Source: Gorsachius magnificus
Taxonomy: Eukaryota; Chordata; Aves; Pelecaniformes; Ardeidae
Assembly: GCA_034008185.1 (NCBI GenBank)
Contig: CM067081.1
Span: 151,868,258 to 151,932,257, forward strand
Length of the DNA stretch: 64,000 nucleotides
Reading direction: 5' to 3'
Shown: positions 46,461 to 59,100 of the stretch, piece after piece
Numbering within the stretch: the stretch's first letter is position 1
How the letters are laid out: each line of letters starts with the position of its first letter
Program-made: the position numbers and the translations under genes
The notes under the pieces: model-generated
Told to the model about the DNA's origin: nothing
The model's input: the letters and a program-made list of their open reading frames with translations, nothing else
Databases searched by the model: none

Positions 46461-46673
46461 GCATTTGGACAGTCCTTCTCGATTCACCGCAAAGTGGCTG
46501 AAGATGGAGAAACGCGTGAAGAGACTCTCCTCCAGGAGTCCGCATCAAAAGAAGCTTATTACCTCGGGAAGATTTTGGAGATGCAGAACGAGCTGAAGCA
46601 GAGCAGGGCAGTGATCACCAACGTTCAGGCAGAGAATGAGAGACTCACTGCTATCGTCCAAGACTTGAAAGAG
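46461..46673 (+). CDS. BICD1: BICD1 internal coding exon (exon 2 of the coding sequence), partial gene
   Basis: The exon encodes 71 residues beginning [20 protein letters not shown] and ending in an ERL...QDLKE helix. BICD1 is a cytoplasmic coiled-coil adaptor that links cargo such as Rab6 vesicles to dynein-dynactin. This exon falls in the first coiled coil, roughly residues 70-140, just after the exon 1 segment that carries the CC1 box for dynein light intermediate chain. From memory the sequence is nearly identical to mammalian BICD1. It differs clearly from the paralogue BICD2, which has roughly [20 protein letters not shown] here. The acceptor is a pyrimidine tract plus tcttgcag ending at 46460; the donor is GAG|gtaaat at 46674. 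Both ends are phase 0, so the exon is symmetric and skipping would keep frame. If the donor were read through, a stop follows about ten codons into the intron. The residues are heptad-like and rich in E, K, Q and L. Identity is very secure; the exon number is inferred from human gene structure. Confidence 0.95.
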
Positions 46674-46825
46674 GTAAATGGGGGTGTGCAGGGAGCAAGG
46701 GGCTGAATTTTCTTGGATGGATGGCATGGCTCTGAGCCATGAAAATACTATAAGAAGTAACAATGCTCACCTACCAGTCTGTGATTGTCCCAGAAATCAC
46801 CTGGTGTGAAAGGGCTGTGATTTGG

Positions 46826-46891
46826 AAAGGAAAAAACTTTTTTTTTTAATTTTTAAACAACACCACCACACACACACACTCCCCCACCCAC
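46826..46891. repeat. T-run and CA/CCA low-complexity tract
   Basis: A T run (about 46839-46847) and A-rich spacer precede accaccacacacacacac and cccccacccac at 46858-46891, about 185 nt past the exon donor. Confidence 0.8.
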
Positions 46892-47814
46892 AAATATAAT
46901 AAATCCCAATTCAGGAAGCTGTAATTTCCCAAGTGCTCTTAATATTTTGCATTGTATTTTATAACACCTGCATACAAGTGAATTTTACATAAATACATTT
47001 TCTGCACGCTTCTGATATTCATGCAATTCTTCTCTTTTTCAACATTCACGTAATTTCTGAAGTATTCTGGATTGGCTAGGAGTTGCTAAAACTTTCACCA
47101 GATTTCATCTCCTGTAGAGCAAAATTAAAATGCATGGTCATGTTTAGTAAATAGGCAACAGTAAGGAAGCCAAATGTAGTTGTTGGCCACATGGGACACA
47201 GCAGTTATTGATTAATTTCAATGGAGAAATTAGTAATGTTTAATAATTTGACTTTTTTCCTTGATATCTGGAAGTTTAGACAGAAGTTTTTTTACTTAGT
47301 ATTGCTTCCATATCCCAGTTAGTGAAGAACTGATCTAATTTTGCTAATTTATTCATATTGATGGTTAGTTTGCACAGCCCGTTTAGCAAAGCTCAACACA
47401 AGACCATACATGAGAGGAAGGTGACTGTTCCCTTCAGCTTTACGAGCAAACTGGCTCTTGCTGATGTTCTCAAATGCTCCCTAAGATGTGTGTGCCCCAC
47501 TGCTCTGGCCAGCGCTAATTGTGGTGAAGTAGAGAACAAGGGATACGGAGTATCAAGTCCTCATGGCCTGTCCTGGGTTCCTCGTAGATTTGTGGCTATG
47601 TTCTGATTTTGGATATGCCTTTTGTGCCTATAAGGAGGAGTTGGTATTTATCGAAATATTTTGCCTCTTTGGCTTGTCCCGCTCCTGTCAATCACCGTGC
47701 AGCACTGCTCATCTGTTCGTTGCTCTCTAGTCTCCTTCCCTGGGTGTAGGCTGGTTTTGCAGTCTGGGTGTCTGAGAAGTTACACTGAGTCCACTGTGAT
47801 CTTGATGGCCTGTT
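46892..47814. other. Intronic sequence, no supported feature
   Basis: Nothing is recognised. The plus frame at 47358-47606 has no recognisable content. Confidence 0.55.
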
Positions 47815-47925
47815 CATCGAGGTGCCTTCCATGCACACGTTTCTTTTATCCTTTTGCCGTCTCTTCTAGTGCTTTCACACACACATTCATACCTCGTTCA
47901 TAGCAGTCTTACTGTTTCTCTTACA
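47815..47925. repeat. Possible dispersed repeat, copy related to 54262-54362
   Basis: ggtgccttccatgcac, tttctttt, ctttcacacacacattc, gttcatagcagtcttactg and ttacaaacttgtac occur in the same order as gtgccttcaatccttg, tctcttttc, cttacacacacatttcc, gttcatatcagtctcactg and ccttgtacaagtgc at about 54260. The extended collinearity argues for a shared repeat family, unnamed. Confidence 0.4.
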
Positions 47926-48359
47926 AACTTGTACAGATTCAGCTTTCTAAGCAGCCCAACTACTTGGAGGGAAGGCAGCCCTTGGGAGTAACCCGCATCC
48001 TTCCTGCTTTCCCCAGGAATGCTTGGAGTGAGGGGCTCTCTCCACTGTCAAGCTTCTGGAAGAGATCTTTCCTAGGTGATTCTGGAAAATGCTTCTTTCA
48101 TGTGAATTTAACAAATATAACAAAGATGATTATTTTTTGTGTAGCTGTGTAGAATGGCATCCTCTTAACCTACAGAAACCCCTTGGGACAGGGTCTCCCT
48201 GGGGCTGGGTCCTTTACTCCCATTGAACATTCTTATTTAATGGTTGCACTGGACTTGCCCATAATACAAGTCAGGTTTTATTAAGAAGTAAATATATGCT
48301 ATTGATTCACGAGATCCAAATAAAATATGTGATTGTAATTGCTGTTGTGGTAATTAACA
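47926..48359. other. Intronic sequence, no supported feature
   Basis: Nothing is recognised. Confidence 0.6.
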
Positions 48360-48393
48360 AGAAAAAAAACTAGAAAAAAAAAAGAAAAAAAAT
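48360..48393. repeat. A-rich tract
   Basis: Three A runs of 8 to 10 nt are separated by ctag and g. Low complexity. Confidence 0.85.
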
Positions 48394-49300
48394 CAAATTT
48401 ACATCTACTCAGCCTAAAATAATATCCTAAAAGCTTCTCTGGTAGTAGACAACTGCTGCTGACACACCTACCTAACCGATTGGTTAAAGGTGGCAGGCGA
48501 CCAGAATCCTAATGACCTGGGGTTCAATCATAGATGAACAACCAAGCTAGAGGATACATGTTCATCTTTGTACTCGATTCCTTCCTCTAGGGTCTCCTTG
48601 GGATTCCTTCAAATGGAAATCTCGTTTCCATTTTCTATCTTGATTATTGATCTGTAACTTATTCAGGAAGGCAGTTTCAGTACCTGTCCTCCCTAGAATA
48701 TTGATTATCCTCATTTCTTTAGAGATAATAGTAACCCCTAGTGCGAGACCAGCTGCAATCATTGCCTGTTCTAATGAATAGAAATAAGCCCTAGGAGTTA
48801 ATTAAAGTGCAAGAAAATAATTTACTTGAATAAAAATAAGGCTGATAAACTGTTTGTTATTATTAAGATGATGTTGGACTCTGAGTATAAAGTCCTTGAT
48901 CATGTAGAATTTTTATATCATGGAACTGCAATCAATGTTTTTAAACATAAATGGGATGAGTGCAGTCAGTTCATTACCAAGCTTACACTAGACACTATTA
49001 TAATTAATTACTTGAATATCATACGAGATAGAGGGTGATTGACACCTGCCTCGGGCTCTTAGGGACCTTGTCACACTGAATTACACTGGTATTTCACCTA
49101 GTGCTCAAAGGAGTCTCACCCTTATACCCAGCTCAGCATACCTCGATCCAAATGTATAAATCCTAAGGCTGAGATGCCCTTCTACTCTAAGTGTTCATGA
49201 ACTTTGTCTGCCTGGTTCTCGGTACTGCTGATGGGAAAAGGCAGACTTAGCTTACTCAAAATCTTGACAACCGCTAAGGCAAAAAAACCCCTGTTTTTTT
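48394..49300. other. Possible old insertion, unclassified
   Basis: This stretch contains a tRNA-T-loop-like ggggttcaatc near 48520, a minus frame at 48562-48762 and a plus frame at 48826-49038 with smooth reading, and an aagcttacactagacactatta segment near 48980-49003. The last resembles aagtggacactagatacactatta near 20350-20373. It may be decayed LTR or retroviral sequence, but no domain is recognised. Confidence 0.25.
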
Positions 49301-52300
49301 ATTAAATGTCTGGTACATTTTAGAATAAAGACAGTCATTAGAAGCTGCCACAGGTAGATGGCTACAATGAGGAAGTAATTTATATCTTTAACCAGTATAT
49401 TTGAAAATCCAGTTAGAGAAAAAAAATGGAAGAAGAAAGGATGGTCTTTACGTGAGCAGCTGTACTGAGTGATGTAAAGAGAGATTCTAGAATAAGTAAA
49501 TTCCTTGGCTGCATCCTGTCTATTCCTCTCTCTGCATCACCCACCCAAGAGAATATGCTTTAGAGTTATTTTTTTAAACCTTACTAAGATATCTTACAAA
49601 CTAAAACAAAATAACCACTCCTTTTACCTTCAGACTTAATATAAAAGGTTTGAAAAACTGCTTTGTGGTTCTGGAAATAGCATTTTCGCATAGATGACAG
49701 AAATTTATGGTACTTTATCTGTGCACTCAGTCCCTTATGATGCTGAAGACTGATTGCTAGGTTTTCAAAAAGTGACCCGTGTTCTTGGTAGCGCACCCCT
49801 AAATAACAGTTGGTACTCCTCCATTCTCTAGTCTGTTGTGGGAGTTCCCTCGCAAATAGGTTCTGCTTTCTGAATTTGCACAGAAATCCATAGTCACATG
49901 AATGTGTATGAGCATTTTCTGAACCATCACAGTACACTCGCATGAATGCTGATGGCTTTTCGGAATCTTGGGAATTCCGTAGCCCCGGAGTTTAAAAATT
50001 CATGCCTTTTTGCAAGTATCTGCCATATAGTTACAGCTCTTGTCTGCAGGGCAGCTTGACCTGGATCCCTCTTGCTATAAAAGGGAATATATCAGGCTCA
50101 GGTCTCTGGAGATTATGCATCTCAGTCTGGGAAAGCAAAGAAACTGATTTCAATGCTCATCACTAGAAAAAGACGTATTTTTGAAGAACTTGAGCATGTG
50201 TTTCACTCCAATGGTGAAGGATGAACCAGGGATCTCTGTACACAGATGACTTTCTAGATTCATGTTACAATGATCAAAAGAATAAAACAACAGCAGCATT
50301 ATTTCTGATGTAATAAAAATACCTAGAGTTTTGGATGGGGAGATTATTAACTGTCATCTAACTAAATAAAATACACATTTTGGAAAGCAGGTAGCCCTTT
50401 TCATTCTTTTCCCCTAGCAAGACCTCAGACAGGGGATGCAGAACGTTTTTGGTTTTTAAAACTGCTGTAATCTGAACCATAAGATACACTGATTTTAGAA
50501 GTGAGGCCAGAGAGATCATTTTTTAGCAGAGACCAGATTTTGGGTGTGTTATGAATCACACAGTTTATGGTAGGTGGCCTCTCTGTGTGGAGAGATCAGT
50601 ATGGTTATTAGCTCATTTAACCTTTTCTAACTGCCTGACTTTACAATAAATATTAAATAAGTGTTTTTTTAAAAAATAGTCTTTTAGAGTTTTCTAATTC
50701 TCCAGTGTTTGTTTTTTCCTATTTAAAAACACTGCTTATAGTCAGGAGGTGAGTGACTGTTCTTCTGTTTGTGCCATTGAAAAAAATCTTTCTTTACAGT
50801 AACCATAGGCACTTTATAGATGCATAAAGAAGATGAAGTCACTACTCTGAGAAGTTGATAACTGACAGAGGTGGTTATGCAAGCAGAAATGATCCAACTC
50901 AGAAGCTGGAGCAGGAAGTTCTTGTGATGAGGTCATACTCCTTCACGAGGAGGCTGAATGCCTTGGAGCTCAGCATCCGACTTGAAAGAGGTGGCAACTG
51001 AGGGGAAAAAACATGAAGCAAAGGGGAAGCAGGTGAAGCTGTAGCAAATGGAGATGAAAGATGATTGTATGGTTTGAGTTTTGACTAGGATTAGGAGTTG
51101 TGCGAGGTGGATAGATAAACGCTTTTGTGCCTGAAAGATGCTGGCAGGTATGGGTCAGCTCTTTCTTCCCAACAAGACTAGTGAAAAGAAGGAAGAATAA
51201 CGTGAGAAAGTCAGGAAGCACAGGGTTAAAACTCATAGTCTGTGCTACTAAACGTTACTGCAGCAGCTGCTAGGCTTGCAGAAAGAAATTGGCACCTGGG
51301 TACCTGCAGTCCAGGAGATAACAGATGAACAGGGAGGTTTATGTGATGGCAATGTTAATGGGTCATGGCAACAGCACACACCTGGGCTTCCAGAGGGCAA
51401 AAGTAGGGATGAGGGCACTGGAAAGCTGGGTGGGGAGAAAAATATGAATTGGTGAGGCATTATGTGCTGAAACTAGGTGGGGAAAAAACCAAAAATCTAG
51501 GATGAAATTCTGTGGCCCCGCTGCCCTTGAAATCAATAGCTAATCTTCTATTCACTTCAGCTGCAGAAAGATCTTGTGCTTCATGCTAATTAGGAAGCAT
51601 ATGGGTGTGATAGCTTGGACTTTTTTTGAGGGGAACCTATATAAGATGCAAAGCATGAGCACGTGGTGGTGGGTGAATAATTGTAAGTTTTGCTGTTAGC
51701 TATGGCCATTTCAGAAATGTAAAATCATGCTAAGTGGCCAGATCTGCATTCTGAAAATGCATGAGAAATGGAAAAACTTTACAGGTGTTGTGTTCAAATT
51801 GACTTTTATAAAAAAAATTAAGAATTAGTATTTTTATACTAAATATGCCTTAGAAAAATTCCCAACTGGCTATTTCCTGTCTAGAAATTACACTTTCTGA
51901 GTCTGAAGAATTAGGCTTAATTCAGAATTTTCAAAAATGAGAGGAAAAAACTAAAAACTTTAAATGTGAGCATATATCTAGCTAATACCAATTTCAGGTT
52001 CTTGTTTTGTTGCTCTAGGGTTAGACTGTAATGGGATTTGGGTACATAACACTTCCTATTTAATGTAGGATGTAGTTAGGTCCAAAGCTGAGATCTTTAG
52101 CACATCCAATTGCCATATATTCCTGGAGGCTCCTGCAGTCATTAGATGCCTAAGTTTTAGCCTGCAAAACTTTCTGCCCATCTAATGATCTGTTTCCAGA
52201 CACATTCAGGAACACCTCTGACTTGGACTGAGGTCTATTACTACACTGTTGCCGGATATTGAGCACTGCTCTAGGTGCTACTGGGATCCTCCAAGCAGAT

Positions 52301-52552
52301 GTTTCCCTAGCTGACCTCATCACCTAGTGATGTCCTTCCACTCTCTTTCTGTGATTGTCATTGTGGCAAGGTTCTGGGCTCCAGTTTCTTCTCTGCCTGA
52401 GGGATTATGAATATCCACTTCTCCCTCTGAAGAAAGTGCCCTAGCAGTCAGTTGGCAGGCTTTTCCTTCCTTCAGATGAAGCTTTTCCACTTTGTTGGGG
52501 GATAGTTAGTATTTTGTGGGTCAGGGAGAGTGAGAGTGAGCAAGCTCATAAG
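49301..52552. other. Intronic sequence, no supported feature
   Basis: AT-rich in part, purine-rich around 50900-51480. The long minus frames there reflect composition and match nothing. Confidence 0.55.
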
Positions 52553-52720
52553 AATGACTGTGGCCTAAAGGCTAAGGCACTCAGCTGGGAATATGGAACT
52601 AGTTCTAGTCCCTATTTCAATTAATATTTAATAAGAAATACTTGAATATTAATTGGGGCAGAGACCAGAACCCAAGTGTCTCCTCTGTGAGGTGAGAGCC
52701 CTCAACAAAGGCTGTCTCCA
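52553..52720. repeat. Long imperfect palindrome with tRNA-like arms, ancient repeat
   Basis: CAATTAATATT (52618-52628) and AATATTAATTG (52645-52655) form a perfect 11-bp inverted repeat around a 16-nt loop. Imperfect pairing seems to continue outward for about 60 bp per arm: left agttctagtccc against right gagaccagaaccc, and left tggcctaaagg near 52561 against right acaaaggctgt near 52712. The left arm reads like a tRNA-derived unit (ggctaaggcactcagctggg, then gttctagtcc resembling a Pol III B box). The right arm repeats this in reverse complement. This resembles palindromic ancient amniote repeats; I cannot name the family with certainty. Confidence 0.7.
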
Positions 52721-54261
52721 TCCATCAGAGAAAGCATGATCTCCCATGTCTGTGGCTAGTGGTTTGATTACTGAGGTCTTGGAGGGCGGTAGCTCCAGGT
52801 TACCAAGCGAGGTAACTTTCTCCAACTCTGTGCTGAAGAAAGGTGGAAACAATAAGTCCAAGAAAGGAATCACTGCTGTGAACCATGTTCTGTATGAAGC
52901 ACCTTTTAGCAGCCTGGCCATAGTGACAAAGCTCTCTTAGAGTGCAGTGAACAGTGTTATTAACTTGCTTTCCCTCGTAGTTGTCTAATTTTCTTCATGC
53001 ATAGAATAGGGAACCTGTGATTGTGCTTTGACGAGTATCCTAGACAGTGAAGTGATGTGACTGAAATGTTGTAAGTGACAATACCTGCAGCATCCTTCCA
53101 TGATCTCGCCTCCTCCCTCGTGATGTTGTCCTATGCTTCCCAGTGACCGCATTGACAGACTTACCCCACTCAATCTATTGAAGAATAGAAATTTTTTTTG
53201 GCATTTGCACTGATTAAATAAACCCCGTGCTATAAATATATTAATCTTCTTACTGACATTATACTGGTACTTGCAGCAATGGCTTCATTTCTAGAGGGAA
53301 AGTGAATAAGGAAATACGGTGAAGTATTCAGTGTTGCCATTGCTAATGGTGTCTTCATCTTAATATATTTCCATGCAAGCAGTGCTTTTTGAAAAGAAAC
53401 TGTAGGAATGCGATGCCAGAGCAGCCCATGGAGACAACTGGGGGGGTCAGAGCTGCCTGAGAAACAAAGTGGAGCAGAGGAGTGATAGAGAGGTGGCAGA
53501 ACGGTTCCTCCTGTCAGGAGAGTGCTCTCATCACAGTTTAGGGTAGCATTAGCATAGTCACTCCAAATGTCTATATTTATATTTCTTTGTTTTGAAAGTT
53601 TCCTTCAGCTGGCTAGAACCATCTCTAAATTAGGCTTAGAATATAAATTTGTTACTTTGCCCACTTGGAGGTGGTGTTCTTCTCTCCCTCCTGTTTTTTG
53701 AAAAGCTTGATGAAGGGAGATATTCTAGCTTGCTGGTGCCTAGCTACCCTCATAAATTTTTTCCCCTCCTTTGCTGACAGTGCTAATGGGGTTTTTTTTT
53801 GTCTTGAGAGGTGGAAAAGTTTGCTTAAAAATGTGTTGTTTCAGGAGAAGTTTTCGGATCACCCTCAATCCTAATTATTGTGTAACAGCATAATGTTCTG
53901 AAACATGGGAAATTTTATTAGATGTTGCTGACCTGCTTCAAATAAAACTCCAGTGTATTCTTGTGTCTTATCTGAACCTCTTTAAAAACATGTTAACAGT
54001 TTCTGTAAGCAGTCAGGAGTTAATGCTTTTCCTGTGAAGGCCCTCACTTACCTGTGCTCTATCCGGACTGGAGAGAGCAGCAGGATCCGGGGGGCTTTAG
54101 GCTGAGTAGGGTGTAGAGTGAACCTGTCCTTGCTCCAAATTCCCATCCTCTTGACATGGTATCTAGAAAATCATCAGCACGTGTTTGTAAGTGAAGGGCA
54201 GTGGTAGGCCATCGTTGGATTTACTACAAGTGGTGCCCTGCGCTATCGCTGTTGGCCGTGC
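52721..54261. other. Intronic sequence, no supported feature
   Basis: Open frames at 52649-52940 on both strands overlap each other and the palindrome's right arm; neither is recognised. Nothing else is seen. Confidence 0.55.
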
Positions 54262-54362
54262 CTTCAATCCTTGTTTTCTCTTTTCTTTGACACTTACACA
54301 CACATTTCCACTCAATCTGTGTTCATATCAGTCTCACTGTTCCTTGTACAAGTGCCTACATC
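54262..54362. repeat. Possible dispersed repeat, copy related to 47815-47925
   Basis: It is collinear with the segment at 47815-47925 (see that entry for shared words). Boundaries are approximate and no family name can be given. Confidence 0.4.
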
Positions 54363-56113
54363 TGCTCACTTCAGGACCAAGGTGTAACCTCTGTAAAAGA
54401 GGTCCACTGCAGAGTTTCTCTTAACAGGCAATAATGGTAGCATGCTGCTACAGAGCTACTTAATCACCCACTTGGATTCTTGTGCATTTTTGGTCTAAAC
54501 TGGTGGGTAATTTTGTAAAGGGTGCACCTTGTTCTGCATTTACTGTGGCCTTTCTGTTCAGAGACTCCTAACCTGTATTGACGAGCATGCCTTTACTTTG
54601 TATATGTGGTGCAGATGGGTTTGGTGACTGTTGTCGCCACCGGCTGCAATGGGCAAAAATAACAGCAGACCACACTGAAGTGTAAAGCCTGGCTTTGCGG
54701 CACAAGGCAGTCTGGAAGGTATGAAACCACGGGGGTTGTCATCGATGCGTGTTTGCTGACAAAACTTTTTTACTAATTTTCACGTAGTTTTTACAGTGGT
54801 TTCATGGGGGTGTTATTTTCTAGAGTTAGATGCTGATGCTTGTTAAATGGTTTTCTCTGCCCTGTGTGTTTACTTTCCCTGTTCACAGAACTTTACTTCT
54901 GAAAAGAAACAAAATGGCTTTCTGTTTGTCTGGAAGACAGAAAAATAAAGCAAGCTGTGATTTGTAATCCTACCAAATCTCTCCTTATGCTGTGAAAAGG
55001 ATAGATATACTAGTAGCATGATACTGTCTGTCTATCTGTTAAAGAAGGAGCTTTAAGTATAGGCAGTGAGACCTGTCCTGTGTAGACTGCTTCTGAGTGC
55101 CCTTATTAACAGATAGAAGTTTAATTATAAATCTGTCATTCAACTTCATTTACTACTTAATTACCACCAAACGCTTTCTTGTGGTTCTTGTTTCACACGT
55201 TGGCCAAGAAACTACTTGCTCCTGCAGGTGAAACGAAATGTGGCCGTGGTAAGATTCACCCTTTTATTTCCTGAAAGATGGTTTATAATCCTAAATGCTA
55301 TAATCCTATAATTGCTCATAAAATGATTGTGTTTCCAAGCTCATATTCCTCATAAGCACCAACTGTAGTAGAATAGGAAGGTCAAGAGTGCAGGGTAAAT
55401 ACTTGTTGTTGTGGCAGCGTTTTCTCAGGGTAATCTTCAGCTCCTTGTTCGTCTGCTCTTGCCCTCAAATATACCTGCAAGCTACAGAAAGCAGCTTTGG
55501 TTGGTTGCGTTTCCTGTTAATGAGCCCGGAACAATGACTTCGGATGCAAACTTGTGATCCGACACATGCATGACACCGTTTTCTTTGGCAGGGTTCAGGC
55601 GTTCAGCTCTGCTGTGAATAACAGAGGCAAACAATGGACAGTAGGGGAGGTCAAAAAAAGGCCAGGCGGGATAAGGGAGCATAACCAGGGGACTGTTGCA
55701 TAAATACAGAGAGCTTTGTTATAAACATTCAAATTCCCAGCTCCTTCTTTCAGAAAGGGTCTTTTGCAGGGCCTCAAACAGAAAATGAAAGGGAGTGTAC
55801 TTTCAGCTGTGCTCCGTATCCTCTAGGCAGTAATTAATCAAATCGGGATCTGGCAGTGCTCGTTCTTACATAAGATCTGTGAAATAATGACCCCTTATTT
55901 GTGCCGAGGTAGCGGTTCAAAGCCCTTTATGTACCCCCCTGCACAAGGTGTTTTGGGAGAACATGCCAGAGGGCAGATGTGGAGGCCAGAAGTATACGTG
56001 GGTTTAAAGAGGAGCGAGACAGATTTCATGGATGATGGGGCCGTCAGTGCCACTTGTACCTGAAGATCCAGATCCAGCACCCAGCTCAGAAAGTTCCTCA
56101 ACCCCCTGATACA
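54363..56113. other. Intronic sequence, no supported feature
   Basis: Nothing is recognised. 55100-55200 is rich in ttaat-type words and may be conserved, which cannot be judged here. Confidence 0.55.
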
Positions 56114-56137
56114 GGGGACAGGGAGGGGACATGGGGG
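56114..56137 (+). other. G-run cluster, potential G-quadruplex
   Basis: GGGG, GGG, GGGG and GGGGG with loops of 3, 1 and 4 nt lie on the transcript strand. Pattern only. Confidence 0.55.
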
Positions 56138-59100
56138 AAAACATCATCGTGTAATGTCCCTGTTTCTTGTGTGTTACCCACCTGTGGGTGGCCGCTGCCA
56201 GAGGCAGGGTGCTGGGCTGGCAGCTCTCTGAACTGAGAAAATGTTAGTTTTGTGTGGCCTCTACTTTTCAAAAAATTCACTACTTTGCTGACTTGTTTTT
56301 GGTTTTAGATGAGAAAGCCCTCATAAGAACTGCTTGTGCTGACTCACTTTTTTTCAGTATTAATTTGCTGGTTAAGAATAACTTGGGCTTTTGTCCATTC
56401 AAGTGGTGTGGAGTAAGACGGTTTTTGGCAGTGCTGGGATTTAGCTGCGGTGCCAGTTTTTAACGAATCCTTGCAATGTGATCTGGACTCGCAGGAGCAA
56501 GAGCCCGGGAGCTGTGCTGGTTTGTGCCTTGTGACTTCATTCATTTGCCAGGGATTAAGTGGGAAGGGAAGGACCCCTGGGGTGCCAGACTTTCTGAAGC
56601 TCAAGTCCAAAAGCTTAAGCACTATTCCTGATGAAATAAAGACATAGCAAGGAGAAGGAGAATATTTTGCTGGAAGTCCTCACTGCCTGAGTGCATAAGG
56701 AAATAGAGCATAAGTTTCAGTGACATGTGCCACTGATAAAGAATATTAAACATAGAATGAAGGTAAGTTTGTTGTCCCTGTTCTAATTAATTCCCTTTGA
56801 TTTTTTTAAAAATATCTTGAGCAGTTCCCAATTTAAAAAATTTAAAAAAAAGAAGAGTTAAAGCTTCTCTAAGAGACTGTTGCTGTTCTTCCCAGTCATT
56901 CAGTGTTAGAATGTGCCTGACAACTGTTGAATGTTTTATGCCTTCAGGACTCGTTGGCGTTACAGCACAGTCATCTTGATGTATTCCCAGTTGTCTGTAC
57001 ACAAGCGGTGCAGTTGTATTTCCCTTCTCCTGGGAGCTCCCGTGTGCCTAACTTTACCTTCTGTTGTTGACTTTCTCCCTTTCTCTGCATACGGATGCAT
57101 CACTGCCTGTTTTCCAAACCTGGTTCCTCCTAAACTTTTGACATTGCTCATGATTAAGCAGTGCAGAACTGATGGCACTGAAGAGAGATGAGATCCACCA
57201 AACAAAATTGAAAAACCTAATGAGCTCGTCTGCTGCTGTGGTTAGTACTTGGACCTTGAGAGAAACTCATGCATGCTGACCACACGTTGCCAATAATTAC
57301 CACCCAAGGTACTGGAGCTTCCACATTTGCTCTTATTTGTTGAAAAAACAGATTTATTTTCAGTGTGTTTTTTCTTGTCCTTTAATCAATACAGATTTAT
57401 TTATAAGGGTTTCTCCTGGGATTTATTAGGTAATCTTGGGAAATGGTATTTACCTTCTCCTAGGGTAATGTCTTAGATACCAGGGCACAGAGCATTCCTG
57501 GTGACCTGACCCTAGAAGTGGACAATTTGTTAGGTGCAATCAGAGTGAGACTGAGAGTGACTCATCTAATACATGCCTTTGGATAGTAAGCAACAAGTAA
57601 AAAATTTCCTTGGCAAAAGTCCCACCAAAGACAGACATCCCATAGAAGCAAAACCTATGAAACCCTGAAAAATATGAGAAAATATAGCACCTCTGAAAAT
57701 AAACCATCTCTATATTTTTGTACTCTATATGATGGCATCATCTCATTTGGATTTATTCAGCCTACACCTTAGAAAACTAAAGTCTGCTCTATGTGGCAAT
57801 GTGATGCCATCCTTAAGTATGGTACTCTGTGGAGTAGGCTCTCCTGTTCAATTCCCTCTTCTGCCTCAAAACCCCAAACTCATTACCAGTTTGGCACTGG
57901 TATGAAATCATTAATAAGTTCTTGGCTCCCATCATTTGTGCTAATTGTACTTTCTGCAGCAAACTCTGTTCTCAAGGGGAAAAATATAAGAGGAAGATGA
58001 CAGGAGGGTGAAGAGCAAGAAACTCAGATATACCACCTTTTTTTCTCCCTTTGCCCTTATTACAATCTATGAGACAAGCTGGTTATTTTTAGTTTTTCTC
58101 AACAGTCAGTGCCAGTCAGCATCCAGGAGGAGGGCAGGGAGTCAGGCAGAGGTCAGACAGTGTTATCACCCTTTCATTGTAATAGTCAAATCCACTTTTA
58201 AGCTTCAGGATTGAGAGAAATGCACTTTTGTTGGCAAATATTTTAGATGTGTACGTGCAGATGCTCATACATAATCAGAGCTTGTCTGCTCCTGTGACAT
58301 TATTGTTCCAAAAACCCCATCAAATAGGTACGACCTAGTATGAATGCAATTTTTGTCTTCACTGCTCATTCTTTCTGCCTGTGTAGCCTTTCTTCTCCTT
58401 CTGAAGCACAGTACGTTAGTCTTTCAGCCAAATGTGCCTTGAAGGCATCATTGTAGATATGTGATTTTCACTTCGGTGAAACAGTCAGGATGTCTGTTCT
58501 GATGCTGGCTGTAAACTGTATGTGAAGAATCGCTGTGGCATTACAGTGTCAGCTTCAGAGTGAGATGGGTTAAAAATGGGCCATTTACCATCAGTCTTGC
58601 CTACCTAGTCACAAAAATGGGATGCAAAGGCAATACTATTTGCAAATGCAATACTGTAAGTTTTGGGTAATGATACAGGGTAGTTTACATTTGTGGCTTA
58701 CATTCCCTCCTGTCTCATTTTCCCAATGGAAGGGGCAACACAACAGCAGCGAGGAGATACCCATTTCAGGTTCTTTGCTTAGTAGCTGTACTTGATTGAA
58801 ATGGCAGATTCCGGCCAATGTGGAGAAAGTGATCGTTTCCCAAAGAGTTTCTCACAAGCGGTGTTTCACGTGCAGTGACTGTCTGCCCCTCTCAAAGGAG
58901 GCATGTAGAGAGCTCGAGACAGGTAAGTGAAAACAGGGAAGAAAAAGTAAAAAATCTAACCAATAGGGATCGGTTGTCAAGTAACTAAGAATATATTAAT
59001 TAGAGAAATTGAATATTTTGGGCAATACAAGTCAGCAACAAACTTCCATAAACTGATCCTGCCTTGCTTTGCTTCAAAAATCTGAGAGAAAAAGGGTGGC

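Noticed and set aside
46674..46706. Read-through of the exon frame into intron 2
   Set aside because: The donor gtaaat is a good match and the frame stops within about ten codons. A retained-intron isoform cannot be supported from sequence.
48490..48540. tRNA-like ggggttcaatc near a possible A-box
   Set aside because: No acceptor stem or clear cloverleaf could be drawn, so it is not called as a tRNA gene.
50970..51460. Two minus-strand frames rich in P, S, L and C
   Set aside because: Their composition reflects the purine-rich plus strand; there is no domain.
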